64,000 bases of DNA, taken from the NCBI GenBank assembly GCA_023653095.1, contig JAMNXP010000002.1, forward strand, positions 223,517 through 287,516, written 5' to 3'. Below are positions 44,871-54,957 of the stretch, in pieces. Every line of letters begins with the position of its first letter. Position 1 is the stretch's first letter. The notes under the pieces are model-generated. The model did not search any database. It saw only the letters and a list, made by a program, of their open reading frames with translations, and was not told the DNA's origin. Source of the stretch: Bacteroidia bacterium (GTDB taxonomy: Bacteria; Bacteroidota; Bacteroidia; NS11-12g; UBA955). A program made the position numbers and the translations under genes.

Positions 44871-44940
44871 ATATCGTTAAACACACTTTTTTTCCTTATT
44901 TTCGCGACCTTAAATAATTTGTCGAGAATTCTAATTACCA

Positions 44941-47859
44941 ATGAAAAGCAATAAATCGATTGTCGTATTTTCTGTCATTTTGGCCTTAGCGTCATTGTTC
45001 CAATTGACTTTTACTTTCAAAGCCAGAGGATTTGAACAGGAAGCTAGAGAGTTTGCTGTGAAGAAAGCAAAATTTGGAGTGAGCGAAAAAGAAGCTTACC
45101 GCCGCTACATTGACAGCCTTGGAAACAAAGACTATTACAGTTTTTTGGGTATCATGAGCTACACTTATTTTGAGTGTAAAGAGAAAGAATTGAATCTAGG
45201 TTTGGACCTTCGCGGGGGTATGAACGTAATCTTGGAAGTTGAAAAAGACGCCATCATTCGTGTTCTTGCCAATGATCCAACCGATGCAGATCTATTGAAA
45301 GCTCTTCAATTGGCGAATATTGAAGTTAGAGACAAAGGAACTGACTATGTGGAGGCTTTTGTTTCAAGTTTCAAGAAAACGGCTCCCAATAGAAAATTGG
45401 CAGTGTTGTTTGTTAAAGGAAACAATTCAACCATCCAAGCTGGAAGTGAAGAAATTGAAGTTAAAAACTACCTTCAAGCGTCAATCAAAACCGCTGTTTC
45501 TAACGTGAAGCAGGTTGTTGAAAAACGTATCAACCAAGCTAACGTCACTCAACCTAACGTACAAGAGGTTGACGGAGGTCGTATCAGCGTTGAATTACCT
45601 GGTGTAGACAATCCACGTCGTATGGAAGAATTGGTTGAGAAATCTGCACAATTAGAATTTTACGAGGTGTATGGTGGAGTTGAAGGTTCAAAGATTTTAA
45701 ACAATTTAATAAAAGTGGTTCCAGGTGTTGCTGCAGTTTCAAATGATACAACAGCAACAGATTCAACTACGTCAAATGTTACACCTGTTGGTAAAAGTAG
45801 ATTGGCAAGTATCTTGAAGCCTTTCGGTACCGGACAAGAATCTAGTATTGCAACTATCAAAGCGGCTGATCGTGAACTGTTGGAAAAGATGCTGTTAGAC
45901 GAAGCTTATCAAACCGTTCTTGCAAATAACGTGAAGATAGCATACAGTGCCAAGCCAATGGATGTAGATGCTAACGGTAAAGAGGTAGCAAATTCAGATG
46001 AATATTATGTTTATTTCTTGAAGAAAGATCGCGATGGAAACGCTGCACTTGCTTCTGGAGATGAAAACATCATTGAAGATGCTCGTGAAAATACGAACCA
46101 AACAGGTCAGATTGAGGTTGTTATGCAAATGACACCTGCAGCTGCCACTCGTTGGGCTCAAGTAACAGGTGCTAACGTGGGTAAATATATTGCTATTGTT
46201 CTCGATAATAGAGTTTATAGCGCTCCGGTGGTTAACCAAAAAATTACTGGCGGTAACTCACAGATTTCTGGAAATTTTGATATTCGTGAAGCTCAAGATT
46301 TGGCAAACGTTTTGAAAGCGGGTAAACTTCCTGCACCTGCCAGAATCGTTGCAAGTGAAGAAGTAGGAGCATCTTTGGGTAAAGCTTCTATTGATAGAGG
46401 TTTGAACTCATTGATGATTGGTTTCTTGTCAGTCGTTATTTTCATGGTGCTTTACTACAACCGCGCAGGTTGGATGGCCATTGTAGCGGTTTTGGGTAAC
46501 GTTTATTTAATTTTTGGTGTACTATCAAGCTTAGGTGCAGCCTTGACTCTGCCTGGTATAGCTGGTATCATCTTGACTGTAGGTATGGCTGTTGACGCGA
46601 ACGTTTTGATTTATGAAAGGATCAAAGATGAGTTGGCAAGCGGTAAAGGCATTCGCACTGCCATTGATTTAGGATTTAAACATGCATTGAGCGCCATTAT
46701 AGATTCGAACATCACTACGTTGTTGGCTGGCTTTATTTTGACTTTTGCTGGTTCAGGACCAGCTTACGGTTTTGCCATCATCCTAGTAATTGGTATCTTC
46801 TCTTCAATGTTCACCGCATTGTTCATTACTCGTTGGTTGCTTGAAAATCGTGCATCTAAGGGTAAAGAAATTGCCTTTGATACTTCTTGGAATAGAAACT
46901 TCCTAAAAGGTAAAAATATTGATTTTGTAACCAATCGTAAGAAATACTATATATTCTCGGCTTTATTTATTGTTGCTGGTATTATAGCTTTTGTAATGAA
47001 AGGCGGTATCACAACTGGTATTGACTTCAAAGGAGGTAATGCGTTAATCATTCAATTTGATCCTTCTCAAAAATACCAAACTGAAGATATCAAGAAAACT
47101 TTAGATGCTTCTCTGAATGAGTCAAGCAATGAGGTAAAGTCATTCGGTAGTGAAGGACAATTTAAAATATTATCAACGTATTTAGTAAAAGACGATAGTA
47201 AAGAAGCTCGTGAAAAGGTTAAAACAGATGTATTGGAATCATTAAACAAAGGTGGTTTCAAGCTCATGACTCCAAAAGATGCTGAATCTCCTATTGTTTC
47301 TAGTCAACGTGTATTCGCTTCTATCGCAACAGAAACCAGAAATACAAGTACCGTATTGGTTATCTTGGCCATTGTTGGAATATTCTTGTACATCGTTTTA
47401 CGATTCAGAAGTGTTGCCTACGGATTGGGTGCAACCATTGCATTGATTCACGACGTATTAGTGGTATTATCAGCCTTTGCTATATTGGATGGGTTGATGC
47501 CGTTCCCTACAGAATTTGATCAGCATTTAATCGCTGCATTATTAACTCTTTTGGGTTACTCTATCAACGATACCGTAATTGTATTTGACCGTATTCGTGA
47601 ATCATTAGCTACAGGTCGTTCAAATAATAATGATAATGGCTTAATTAATGAGGCCATCAATAGTACCTTAAGTCGTACGGTTGTAACTTCAGCAACAGTC
47701 TTTTTTGTATTGATCGTGTTATTCTTATTTGGAGGTGATGCATTAAAAGGGTTCTCTATGGCTCTGTTGATAGGTGTTATCGCAGGTACATATTCTTCAA
47801 TTTGTATTGCAACTCCAATTGTAGTTGACTTCTCATCTAAAAAGAAACAAAACAATTAA
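44941..47859 (+). CDS. secDF: Protein translocase subunits SecD and SecF, fused
   Basis: 972 residues. The SecD half (1 to about 630) has one N-terminal helix, LDLRGGMNVILEVEKD near residue 89, the P1 periplasmic domain, the RINQANVTQPNVQEV segment and five membrane helices including AGIILTVGMAVDANVLIYERIK. The SecF half (about 655-972) has GGITTGIDFKGGNALIIQF and GYSINDTVIVFDRIRE. It uses the proton gradient to pull exported proteins through SecYEG, feeding the T9SS and outer-membrane pathways abundant here. An extra Ala/Thr/Ser-rich stretch (about 260-285) lies in the periplasmic part. A strong terminator follows. Confidence 0.97.
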   Translation: MKSNKSIVVFSVILALASLFQLTFTFKARGFEQEAREFAVKKAKFGVSEKEAYRRYIDSLGNKDYYSFLGIMSYTYFECKEKELNLGLDLRGGMNVILEVEKDAIIRVLANDPTDADLLKALQLANIEVRDKGTDYVEAFVSSFKKTAPNRKLAVLFVKGNNSTIQAGSEEIEVKNYLQASIKTAVSNVKQVVEKRINQANVTQPNVQEVDGGRISVELPGVDNPRRMEELVEKSAQLEFYEVYGGVEGSKILNNLIKVVPGVAAVSNDTTATDSTTSNVTPVGKSRLASILKPFGTGQESSIATIKAADRELLEKMLLDEAYQTVLANNVKIAYSAKPMDVDANGKEVANSDEYYVYFLKKDRDGNAALASGDENIIEDARENTNQTGQIEVVMQMTPAAATRWAQVTGANVGKYIAIVLDNRVYSAPVVNQKITGGNSQISGNFDIREAQDLANVLKAGKLPAPARIVASEEVGASLGKASIDRGLNSLMIGFLSVVIFMVLYYNRAGWMAIVAVLGNVYLIFGVLSSLGAALTLPGIAGIILTVGMAVDANVLIYERIKDELASGKGIRTAIDLGFKHALSAIIDSNITTLLAGFILTFAGSGPAYGFAIILVIGIFSSMFTALFITRWLLENRASKGKEIAFDTSWNRNFLKGKNIDFVTNRKKYYIFSALFIVAGIIAFVMKGGITTGIDFKGGNALIIQFDPSQKYQTEDIKKTLDASLNESSNEVKSFGSEGQFKILSTYLVKDDSKEAREKVKTDVLESLNKGGFKLMTPKDAESPIVSSQRVFASIATETRNTSTVLVILAIVGIFLYIVLRFRSVAYGLGATIALIHDVLVVLSAFAILDGLMPFPTEFDQHLIAALLTLLGYSINDTVIVFDRIRESLATGRSNNNDNGLINEAINSTLSRTVVTSATVFFVLIVLFLFGGDALKGFSMALLIGVIAGTYSSICIATPIVVDFSSKKKQNN

Positions 47860-47884
47860 TCATCACCCAGTGATACATATCGAA

Positions 47885-47915
47885 GCGGGGTGAAATCACC
47901 CCGCTTTTTTTTTTT
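47885..47915 (+). terminator. Rho-independent terminator after secDF
   Basis: Stem GCGGGGTG / CACCCCGC (8 bp, loop AAAT) at 47885-47904 followed by eleven T. It lies 26 bases after the secDF stop and just before lysA, separating the two transcripts. Confidence 0.95.
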
Positions 47916-47928
47916 ACAATATAATTTT

Positions 47929-49143
47929 ATGAAAGAGATAACGAATAAAGAGCTATTAAAAATTGCTGCCAACTTTGGTACTCCTACTTATGTTTACCAT
48001 GCTGAGAAAATCATTGATCAGTATCAAAAATTAAAGAACTCCTTTCCAGAGGTAAAAGTGCACCTTCATTATGCTATGAAGGCACTCAATAATATCAATG
48101 TATTGAAGCTGTTAAAGGCCCAAGGCTGCGGACTTGATGCGGTTTCCATTCAGGAGGTTTATTTGGGACTTAGAGCGGGATTTGAAGCTCAAGAAATCAT
48201 GTATACCCCCAATTGTGTTGATTTTGATGAAATAAAAGAAGCTGTTGAATTGGGGGTTATGATCAACATTGATAATATCTCTATTTTGGAACAGTTTGGT
48301 AGCTATTATGGCGATTCTGTACCCTGTTGTCTGCGTTTGAACCCTCATATTATGGCAGGTGGTCATTCACATATATCGGTGGGACATATCGACTCTAAAT
48401 TTGGAATTTCTATTTATCAATTGCGACATGTTCAGCGGGTGGTTCAATCACATAAAATCAAAGTAAATGGTTTACACATGCACACCGGTAGCGATATTCT
48501 AGATGCCGATGTCTTTTTGCGTGGAGCTGAACTTCTTTTCGATGCCGCTGAGAGTTTTCCTGATTTGGAATTCATGGATTTTGGATCTGGATTCAAGGTA
48601 GGCTATAAGGACGGAGATATTGTTACAGACATAAATTCTATAGGGCAACGTATATCGGGTGCATTTAAGGAGTTCTGTGGGCGTTATGGACGCGAATTAG
48701 AGTTGTGGTTCGAACCCGGAAAGTTTATTGTCTCTGAAAGTGGTTCCTTTTTGGTGAAAGCCAATGTAATCAAGCAAACCACCTCTACCGTTTTTGTAGG
48801 AGTGAATAGCGGACAGAATCACTTGATCAGGCCCATGTTTTACGATGCTTACCATCATATTGAAAATATTTCCAATCCCGAAGGAATCAAAAGACTTTAC
48901 AGCGTGGTTGGATATATCTGCGAAACTGACACTTTGGGTTATGACAGACAGTTAAACGAAGTTAGGGAAGGAGATGTATTGCGGATCAAAAATGCTGGAG
49001 CATATGGTTTTACCATGAGCAACAACTACAACGCCAGATTGAGACCCGCAGAAGTTCTATATTACAAGGGGCAAGCTCATTTAATCAGAAAAGCAGAAAC
49101 CTTGGAAGATGTTTATCGAAATGAAATTGAGGTAGAAATTTAA
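47929..49143 (+). CDS. lysA: Diaminopimelate decarboxylase
   Basis: 404 residues from the ATG at 47929; an in-frame GTG at 47890 lies inside the terminator hairpin and is not used. It converts meso-diaminopimelate to lysine and is PLP-dependent: the lysine that binds PLP is Lys51 in HYAMKAL, with HMHTGSDI, the phosphate-binding MDFGSGF, WFEPGKFIV and the second-subunit CETDTLGYD all present. The last enzyme of lysine synthesis; the other dap genes are not in the window. A bidirectional terminator follows. Confidence 0.96.
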   Translation: MKEITNKELLKIAANFGTPTYVYHAEKIIDQYQKLKNSFPEVKVHLHYAMKALNNINVLKLLKAQGCGLDAVSIQEVYLGLRAGFEAQEIMYTPNCVDFDEIKEAVELGVMINIDNISILEQFGSYYGDSVPCCLRLNPHIMAGGHSHISVGHIDSKFGISIYQLRHVQRVVQSHKIKVNGLHMHTGSDILDADVFLRGAELLFDAAESFPDLEFMDFGSGFKVGYKDGDIVTDINSIGQRISGAFKEFCGRYGRELELWFEPGKFIVSESGSFLVKANVIKQTTSTVFVGVNSGQNHLIRPMFYDAYHHIENISNPEGIKRLYSVVGYICETDTLGYDRQLNEVREGDVLRIKNAGAYGFTMSNNYNARLRPAEVLYYKGQAHLIRKAETLEDVYRNEIEVEI

Positions 49144-49152
49144 TTGAAAAAA

Positions 49153-49180
49153 GGCTCGGATAGATTTCCGAGCCTTTTTT
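49153..49180. terminator. Bidirectional terminator between lysA and the convergent operon
   Basis: Stem GGCTCGGA / TCCGAGCC with loop TAGATT, preceded by A6 and followed by T6, so it can work for lysA on the forward strand and for the susC operon on the reverse strand. Confidence 0.9.
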
Positions 49181-49196
49181 GTGATTTGAGGTCTTT

Positions 49197-50102
49197 TTAA
49201 TTACAGTTGGTATTGAACCAGTATTCGGGTGATTCAGCCGTCCAATCGTATTGTTTGCGAATATATCCGCGCATGACTTTGTACTGGATGGATAAGATTT
49301 TTTGTCCACCAGTGTTAACTGTTTCAAACATTTTGTTGGGAATGAAACTCAATCCAAATTTACCGTTGCCGTAGTTTTTCATTTTCATTTGAGGTACACG
49401 CCCCGCGATATCCCTGTCGGCCGCTTTGATGTTATCTCCATCCACAAAAAAGATGAAATCGTTTGCGCCCATTCCAACACGTGCTTTTACTACGCAGTAG
49501 AAATCTTCTTTTCCTTTGAGGGAATCGTTGGTTTCCAAGTTGAGATCATAGAAAAGAGTTATGACATCATTGGGATTAATACTCAAGGTGTCTTTGGTCT
49601 TTTTTCTGGGGAAGGGATAGTGTTTTTGAGGGCCAGTTGTGGGAGCGGTAATCTTGATTTCAAGGTCTTCGGTTTTACACTCAGAACCACCACAATCCAA
49701 TGAACCGTCTTTCTTTTTAATCAACAGTTTGATGGGTGAAGTGTAGACTTGTGACGCCGTTACTTCGTAAAAAGCAGTGGGCACCATTCTGTAATAAACA
49801 ACTCCGTTGCCTGCCTTTTGAACTTTCAAAGCATCGTTAGAAGCTCCCCATGTTCCGTTGTGTAATGGGTGTCCTACAGGGTGTTCCTTGGGTGACCAAG
49901 TCCACATATATAAATCATCGGTGGTGGAAGCCAACGAGGGCGCTGCGCCAAATGTGCATTTGTTTAGATCTACCCATACGGTGATTGAATCGTTAGGGTT
50001 GATGGGGTCTGGTTCTACCCAAGCGGCCTGTCCCAATAAAGTGGAAGCCGATATTGCGGTAAAACCGCTCATTAAAATGTGTTTTAGAGATTTCATAGTC
50101 AT
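49197..50102 (-). CDS. Secreted two-domain protein of the susCD operon, function unknown
   Basis: 301 residues; a second ATG two codons downstream is equally possible. A signal peptide ends near LLGQ. Two similar halves are visible: EPDPINPNDSITVWVDLNKC near the N-terminus and SINPNDVITLFYDLNLETN in the middle, each opening an Ig-like or carbohydrate-binding-like domain of about 130 residues. No lipobox is seen. Last gene of the susC-susD operon, so it is likely a ligand-binding or surface accessory protein like SusE/F, but I do not recognise the family. Confidence 0.75.
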   Translation of the reverse strand: MTMKSLKHILMSGFTAISASTLLGQAAWVEPDPINPNDSITVWVDLNKCTFGAAPSLASTTDDLYMWTWSPKEHPVGHPLHNGTWGASNDALKVQKAGNGVVYYRMVPTAFYEVTASQVYTSPIKLLIKKKDGSLDCGGSECKTEDLEIKITAPTTGPQKHYPFPRKKTKDTLSINPNDVITLFYDLNLETNDSLKGKEDFYCVVKARVGMGANDFIFFVDGDNIKAADRDIAGRVPQMKMKNYGNGKFGLSFIPNKMFETVNTGGQKILSIQYKVMRGYIRKQYDWTAESPEYWFNTNCN

Positions 50103-50103
50103 T

Positions 50104-50598
50104 TTATTTTCTTACGAACCATAAATGATAAGACACGGTGCGGTCAGAACCACACATTTTGTTGTATTTGATGGCCAAGTAGGCATCTTGAGGGCGCACG
50201 GGGCGAATCAATGAATATTTGGCAGGGCCAAATACATTGTTAAGCTGCAGGTAAGAAGGATAATTGTCGTTATCAAATTCCCAAGTCCCCATGAAGTTAT
50301 TAAAGAACTCAGATCCAGCACCTTGAGTAATTTCAAAGTTTCGCCATTCTTTATCAAAGTTGATTTCCATAGGGGCTGAGCTTAACATGGCTGCAGTTAC
50401 ATCGAGAAGAGTATCACTTTCTTGGAAAGCTAGCTCAACATTCACGTCAATTTGATCAATTTTGGTTAATACCCAAGAGCCGTGAATTCCTTCCACTTGG
50501 TTTGCGCGAGGGCCCAATTCTTTGGGTTCGGGTTTGCAGGCAATCACAGAGATTGACAAAGCCAGCGCAAATATGATTTGTTTAAAATTATGTTTCAT
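50104..50598 (-). CDS. DUF5004-like lipoprotein of the susCD operon
   Basis: 164 residues from the ATG that shares its A with the susD stop (TAATG); the ATG three codons earlier is less likely. The signal peptide ends in a lipobox, SVIAC with the Cys about residue 21. The body (GSWVLTKIDQIDVNVEL, then EFDNDNYPSYLQL) has the lipocalin-like layout of the DUF5004 family found beside SusD genes. It is probably an outer-membrane accessory lipoprotein of the uptake system. Confidence 0.75.
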   Translation of the reverse strand: MKHNFKQIIFALALSISVIACKPEPKELGPRANQVEGIHGSWVLTKIDQIDVNVELAFQESDTLLDVTAAMLSSAPMEINFDKEWRNFEITQGAGSEFFNNFMGTWEFDNDNYPSYLQLNNVFGPAKYSLIRPVRPQDAYLAIKYNKMCGSDRTVSYHLWFVRK

Positions 50599-51974
50599 TA
50601 GTCGCATCCTCCTGTAGGATTAATTTCGAAGATTTCGGTTTTTTCAGTGATAGGGAACTGCATCATCATGCCTGGGCAATTCCATTCGTGTCCGCGAACA
50701 AACATTCTTTCGCCTTCTAGGGCGCCTAAGCGTTTGATTTCATGGATTCTGTCGCCTTGGAACATCAATTCTATTCGACGTTCTTGACGCACACGGGTTA
50801 ATATTTCAGTAGCATTCACAGTAGGTGAAAGGGTAGAGGGAATAACGTAAGCTCGGTTGATCAATGAATTCATCAAGGTGATGGCCGTATTTAAGTCTTG
50901 ATTTTGTTTTGCGAGGGACTCAATAGCGATGTAGTACATTTGAGTGAGGTGCAACACAGGAACATCAAAAAACGGAGCATCAAATTGAGTAGTTTTAATG
51001 TACTCATTTTGTGCACCTTTATTGATTACTTCGAGTAGTGATAAACGCTTATCATTGTCTATGTTATTGAAGCTTGAATATACTTGTTTAGCTAAAACGA
51101 TGGCTGGAACACCAGCGGCAAAGTTTGAAGTATATCCTCCACTGCGTTGATCATTTACGCCGTAGCTGATGATGCTGTAGATGTGTTCAGACAATGCTGA
51201 AGAATGAAAAGTGTTAACCGTATCAGCAAGAGAAAATGCACCAGAATTGATGACTTCTAGAGCATTGCTACCAGCAGTCGCATAGTCGCCTTTTTGGAAG
51301 GCTACCTGAGCCATTAATGCTTTTGCTGCCCATTTAGTGGCATAACCATTATTTGTTTCTGGAAGTTTTGCAATGGCATTTGTTAAGTCTTGTTCAATGC
51401 TTGCATATGCCTCAGCGACCGATACTCTGGCTTGTGGTTGAGTAGTCACTTTGGTCACAACGGCAATACCAGGGTGAGAATTGTCTGCTGTAAAACCATA
51501 GGTTTGGGCATACATTCTTACCGCAGTGAAATGTCCCAAAGCACGAATAAATGCCACTTCTCCAAGAATTCTATCGCGATCAGCTGGAGTCAAGTCTTTG
51601 GCATCTTCTATATGATCTTGAACAAAGTTGGCTCTGAAAATTCCGCGATAAATCTGAGAGTAAAATGCTCCAGAGGTGCTGTTAAAGAACAATACGTTGT
51701 GGTTGTATACTTCTCTGTAATCATTGTTGTTTGGAAGTGCGGGATTATCGCTTAATAATTCGGCCATGGTTTGATAAAAGCCGCCAAAGGTATTTGCGAT
51801 TTCGTTGTAACTACCGTTCAACAACAGTTGTAGGTCTTGGGTGTTGTTGATGGCATCTTCCACCAAAATTTCATTGGGTGGAGGAGTTTCAATCATTTTT
51901 TCGCAGGATGTGCCCAAAATTGCAACCCCTGCAATAGCCCAAATATATTTGCTTGTTTTAAATAGATTTTTCAT
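50598..51974 (-). CDS. SusD/RagB-family nutrient-binding lipoprotein
   Basis: 458 residues with a lipobox signal peptide (AILGTSC, Cys about residue 24). The family signs are present: the early ETPPPNEILVEDAINN segment, TPR-like helices (FIRALGHFTAVRMY, then WAAKALMAQVAFQKGDY) and the C-terminal RQERRIELMFQGDRIHEIKR, which is the most typical SusD stretch. It forms the lid of the SusC channel at the outer membrane. It starts 11 bases after susC. The ligand is not predictable; no glycosidase or peptidase gene is in the operon. Confidence 0.94.
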   Translation of the reverse strand: MKNLFKTSKYIWAIAGVAILGTSCEKMIETPPPNEILVEDAINNTQDLQLLLNGSYNEIANTFGGFYQTMAELLSDNPALPNNNDYREVYNHNVLFFNSTSGAFYSQIYRGIFRANFVQDHIEDAKDLTPADRDRILGEVAFIRALGHFTAVRMYAQTYGFTADNSHPGIAVVTKVTTQPQARVSVAEAYASIEQDLTNAIAKLPETNNGYATKWAAKALMAQVAFQKGDYATAGSNALEVINSGAFSLADTVNTFHSSALSEHIYSIISYGVNDQRSGGYTSNFAAGVPAIVLAKQVYSSFNNIDNDKRLSLLEVINKGAQNEYIKTTQFDAPFFDVPVLHLTQMYYIAIESLAKQNQDLNTAITLMNSLINRAYVIPSTLSPTVNATEILTRVRQERRIELMFQGDRIHEIKRLGALEGERMFVRGHEWNCPGMMMQFPITEKTEIFEINPTGGCD

Positions 51975-51985
51975 GTTTTTAACGA

Positions 51986-54874
51986 TTAAAAGCTAAAGTT
52001 AATGGCTACACTGATGCTCTTCTCTTGTGGAGGAGTCAAGTAAGTAATGCTTCCACTCATGTTACGGTCTGTAGCGTTTTCGAAGTCACGTGCGATTTCA
52101 GGATCCAAGCCTGTGAATTGGGTCCAAGTCAATAAATTGGTTCCAATCACCATGATTTTTCCGTTTTCGAAACGCATTTTATTCAACCAGTTTTTAGGTA
52201 AACGGTATCCAATTGAAATGCTTCTCAAACGAGCATACGTTCCATCTTGTAGCCACAAATCAGTGTTGATCCATGGGGTAGTTGAACCGTGATTGAAGGT
52301 GCTCAAGGTCATTCTGGGAATGTCAGTTACATCACCGGGCTTTTGCCAACGATCCATTACACGAGGATCCATGTTCCAATCTGTGATTAAACTCATTTGA
52401 CGTTTTAAAGAACTTTCATAAATGCTTCCACCAATGTTGAAATAGATGTTCGCGTTTAGCTCCCAGTTTTTGTAGTTGATGGTATTGGAAATATTTCCGA
52501 ATGCATCAGGTAAGATATTACCAACGGCTACGCGGTTTGAAGGATCCCATTTGTCGGTAACATTTCCGTTGATGTCATAATATTTGGGAGCTCCGGTTTG
52601 AGGATCAACACCTGCATATCTTACCAAGAAATTGGTTCCTACGGGTTGACCAACTACAACACGAGTATCGTTTGTCCCGCCGCTAATGGCGTCTGGAGAA
52701 TATACACCAATGCTGTTAATAGCGTTCCAGTTGCGAGCCACGTTGATGTTGGTTTCCCAACGCATTTTTTTGGTTCGGATATTCACCGTTTTTAAGGTAA
52801 ACTCAATACCTTCATTGCTGATTTGACCTACGTTGTCATAAAAGCTTCCAAAACCAATATGCGTAGGAATGGAAACATTCATGATAACGTCTTTGGTGTT
52901 TTTATTGTAATAAGTTAACTCGGTTGAAACTCTGCCTCTGAACATTTGAACTTCAATGCCAGCGTCAAAATTGGTGGTGCTTTCCCAGCGGAGATTAGGA
53001 TTTTCTAAACGAGCAGGTGCTAATTGCGGCTGCCCATTGTATAAAGGAAGGTTTCCGCTTGGAGTGATGGTACCCCAACGCGCGTAGTTGTCAAAATTCG
53101 CGTTTCCAGATCTTCCAATACCCGCTCTGATTTTCATGAAGTTAATGGCTTTAATTCGCTTCATGAATTTTTCCTCCGATAAAATGTAGCCGAATGCTGC
53201 AGCAGGGAAGAATCCGTATCGGTTGTTTTGTCCGAAACGGCTACTACCGTCCCAACGAGAGGTCAACTGTACGTTGAATTTCTTGTCGAAGCTGTAGTTG
53301 AAACGTCCAAAGAAACTCAAGAAAGCCCAAGTGTAGGGGGTGTTGTATCTGCTTAAAAGAGCAGTGTCTGGAATGGCTACTTGATCAACAGGGCCTTCCG
53401 CATCAAAATTTTCCACAAACTTGCTCTCTGAAACTGAACGTTGATATTCGTTACCCAACATCAAAGCAACATCGTGTTTTTGATTGAAAGTTTTGTTGTA
53501 GTTGGCGGTCACAAAGTAGTTGTAGTTGTTTGTCCAACGAGGCCACCACTTTGCGTTTCCTGCCTGCTTGTAATTTTTATTATAGTACAAAATCAATTCG
53601 GCAGGCTCATAGATATATTCGTTATAATCCATGTAGTCAATGCTTCCACTGGCGTTAATAGATAGATTCTTATTGACTTCGTAACTCAAAGATGCGTTGT
53701 TGATAGAACGAATTTCAACGCTTCTCCAGTTTTTCAAGTCCCTCAACGTATTCAATCCGATGGGTGTAGTATAAGTTCCTGAAGCTGAGTCGTATACAGG
53801 TTTTTCTGGGTAAATGTTGAGCATGGTACTCATGGCAGATCCCAATCCACCGGCCCAAGCAGCGTCCACGCGGTAGTTTGTTCCACGGCTCAATGAATGC
53901 GACAGTTGGATGTTCATTCCTTTGAAGGGACGGATATCTGCATTCAGACGGTGACTCAAACGTTGGTAGGAGTTACCAATGATGTAGGCACCGTTATCAT
54001 CCCAAGAAACGATGTCTTTGATGGCAAAGTTTTTACCGGCATAGTTGGTTCCCAAACTATAACTCTGTTTGGTTCCAACGCCAATCATTTTCGATACCCA
54101 ATCTGTATTTACGCCTTGAGCATCATCCCAATTCATACGAATTCCGATGGCTGAAAGGTTTGGTTTTCCCACGTTTCCGTCGTTGTACCAAGCTTCCTCA
54201 TAAAGTTGCAACCAATCATCGCCAGACACCATTGTAGGCATTTTGGAAGGAGTTGCAGCGCCAAAACGGGTACTTACGTCAAACTTCAATCCTTTTTTAC
54301 GTGCTCTTTTGGTGGTAATTAAAATTACACCATTCGCACCACGAGAACCGTAAATAGAAGTTGCAGCAGCATCTTTCAAGATCTCAATATTTTCAATGTC
54401 TTCAGGATTGATGCTTGCCAACGGATTGTTTGCAAATCCACCACCGTAGTTGTATCCATTGCTCCTATTTAAAAAATAGTCTTGTGTAATGGGAATTCCG
54501 TCAATGACATACAATGGATCACCAGCCGCTGAAATAGAAGCCGCACCACGAATTCTAATCAATGAAGCAGATCCGGCCATACCGCTTCCCACGGTTACCT
54601 GTACTCCCGCAGCCTTACCTTGAAGCGAGGCTTCGAAACTTTGGGTGGGAACTTCGGTGATGTCTTTTCCAGTTACCGTGGATATTGACCCCACCACATT
54701 CCGTCGGTTTTGTCGGCCGTAACCGATGATGACTACATCACCCACACTTTCAACTTCCTGAGGATTTATTGCAGTATCAGCAGACGCCGACTTTTGTGCC
54801 TGAGCACTACCTGCAGCTCCTAAGGTTGCCAAAACGAGTGACAGTCCTTTAAGTCTATGGTATACTTTGCGCAT
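51986..54874 (-). CDS. SusC/RagA-family TonB-linked outer-membrane protein
   Basis: 962 residues. A signal peptide ends SAQAQ; the plug starts at once with VGDVVIIGYGRQNRR, then LQGKAAGVQV, DPLYVIDGIPI and EILKDAAATSIYGSRGANGVILITTK. The usual N-terminal carboxypeptidase-regulatory-like domain (about 80 residues) is missing. The remaining 750 residues are the barrel, ending in Phe as required for outer-membrane insertion. It imports a substrate captured by the SusD-like partner downstream, using TonB energy. Confidence 0.94.
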   Translation of the reverse strand: MRKVYHRLKGLSLVLATLGAAGSAQAQKSASADTAINPQEVESVGDVVIIGYGRQNRRNVVGSISTVTGKDITEVPTQSFEASLQGKAAGVQVTVGSGMAGSASLIRIRGAASISAAGDPLYVIDGIPITQDYFLNRSNGYNYGGGFANNPLASINPEDIENIEILKDAAATSIYGSRGANGVILITTKRARKKGLKFDVSTRFGAATPSKMPTMVSGDDWLQLYEEAWYNDGNVGKPNLSAIGIRMNWDDAQGVNTDWVSKMIGVGTKQSYSLGTNYAGKNFAIKDIVSWDDNGAYIIGNSYQRLSHRLNADIRPFKGMNIQLSHSLSRGTNYRVDAAWAGGLGSAMSTMLNIYPEKPVYDSASGTYTTPIGLNTLRDLKNWRSVEIRSINNASLSYEVNKNLSINASGSIDYMDYNEYIYEPAELILYYNKNYKQAGNAKWWPRWTNNYNYFVTANYNKTFNQKHDVALMLGNEYQRSVSESKFVENFDAEGPVDQVAIPDTALLSRYNTPYTWAFLSFFGRFNYSFDKKFNVQLTSRWDGSSRFGQNNRYGFFPAAAFGYILSEEKFMKRIKAINFMKIRAGIGRSGNANFDNYARWGTITPSGNLPLYNGQPQLAPARLENPNLRWESTTNFDAGIEVQMFRGRVSTELTYYNKNTKDVIMNVSIPTHIGFGSFYDNVGQISNEGIEFTLKTVNIRTKKMRWETNINVARNWNAINSIGVYSPDAISGGTNDTRVVVGQPVGTNFLVRYAGVDPQTGAPKYYDINGNVTDKWDPSNRVAVGNILPDAFGNISNTINYKNWELNANIYFNIGGSIYESSLKRQMSLITDWNMDPRVMDRWQKPGDVTDIPRMTLSTFNHGSTTPWINTDLWLQDGTYARLRSISIGYRLPKNWLNKMRFENGKIMVIGTNLLTWTQFTGLDPEIARDFENATDRNMSGSITYLTPPQEKSISVAINFSF

Positions 54875-54919
54875 AATATTATCTTAAGATTGGCAATTTA
54901 CCTAAAAACTAATAAGTGT

Positions 54920-54927
54920 CAAAATTA
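54920..54927 (-). promoter_or_regulatory. Probable -7 element for the susCD operon
   Basis: On the reverse strand TAATTTTG (TAnnTTTG) lies 45 bases before the susC ATG, giving this operon a real 5' leader unlike most genes here. The surrounding 80 bases are very A/T-rich. Confidence 0.45.
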
Positions 54928-54957
54928 CATTTACTAAAATTTAATAAAAGTTAGTAA

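Noticed and set aside
47890..47928. N-terminal extension of LysA from GTG
   Set aside because: These codons are the terminator hairpin and T-tract of secDF; the ATG at 47929 gives the normal LysA beginning.
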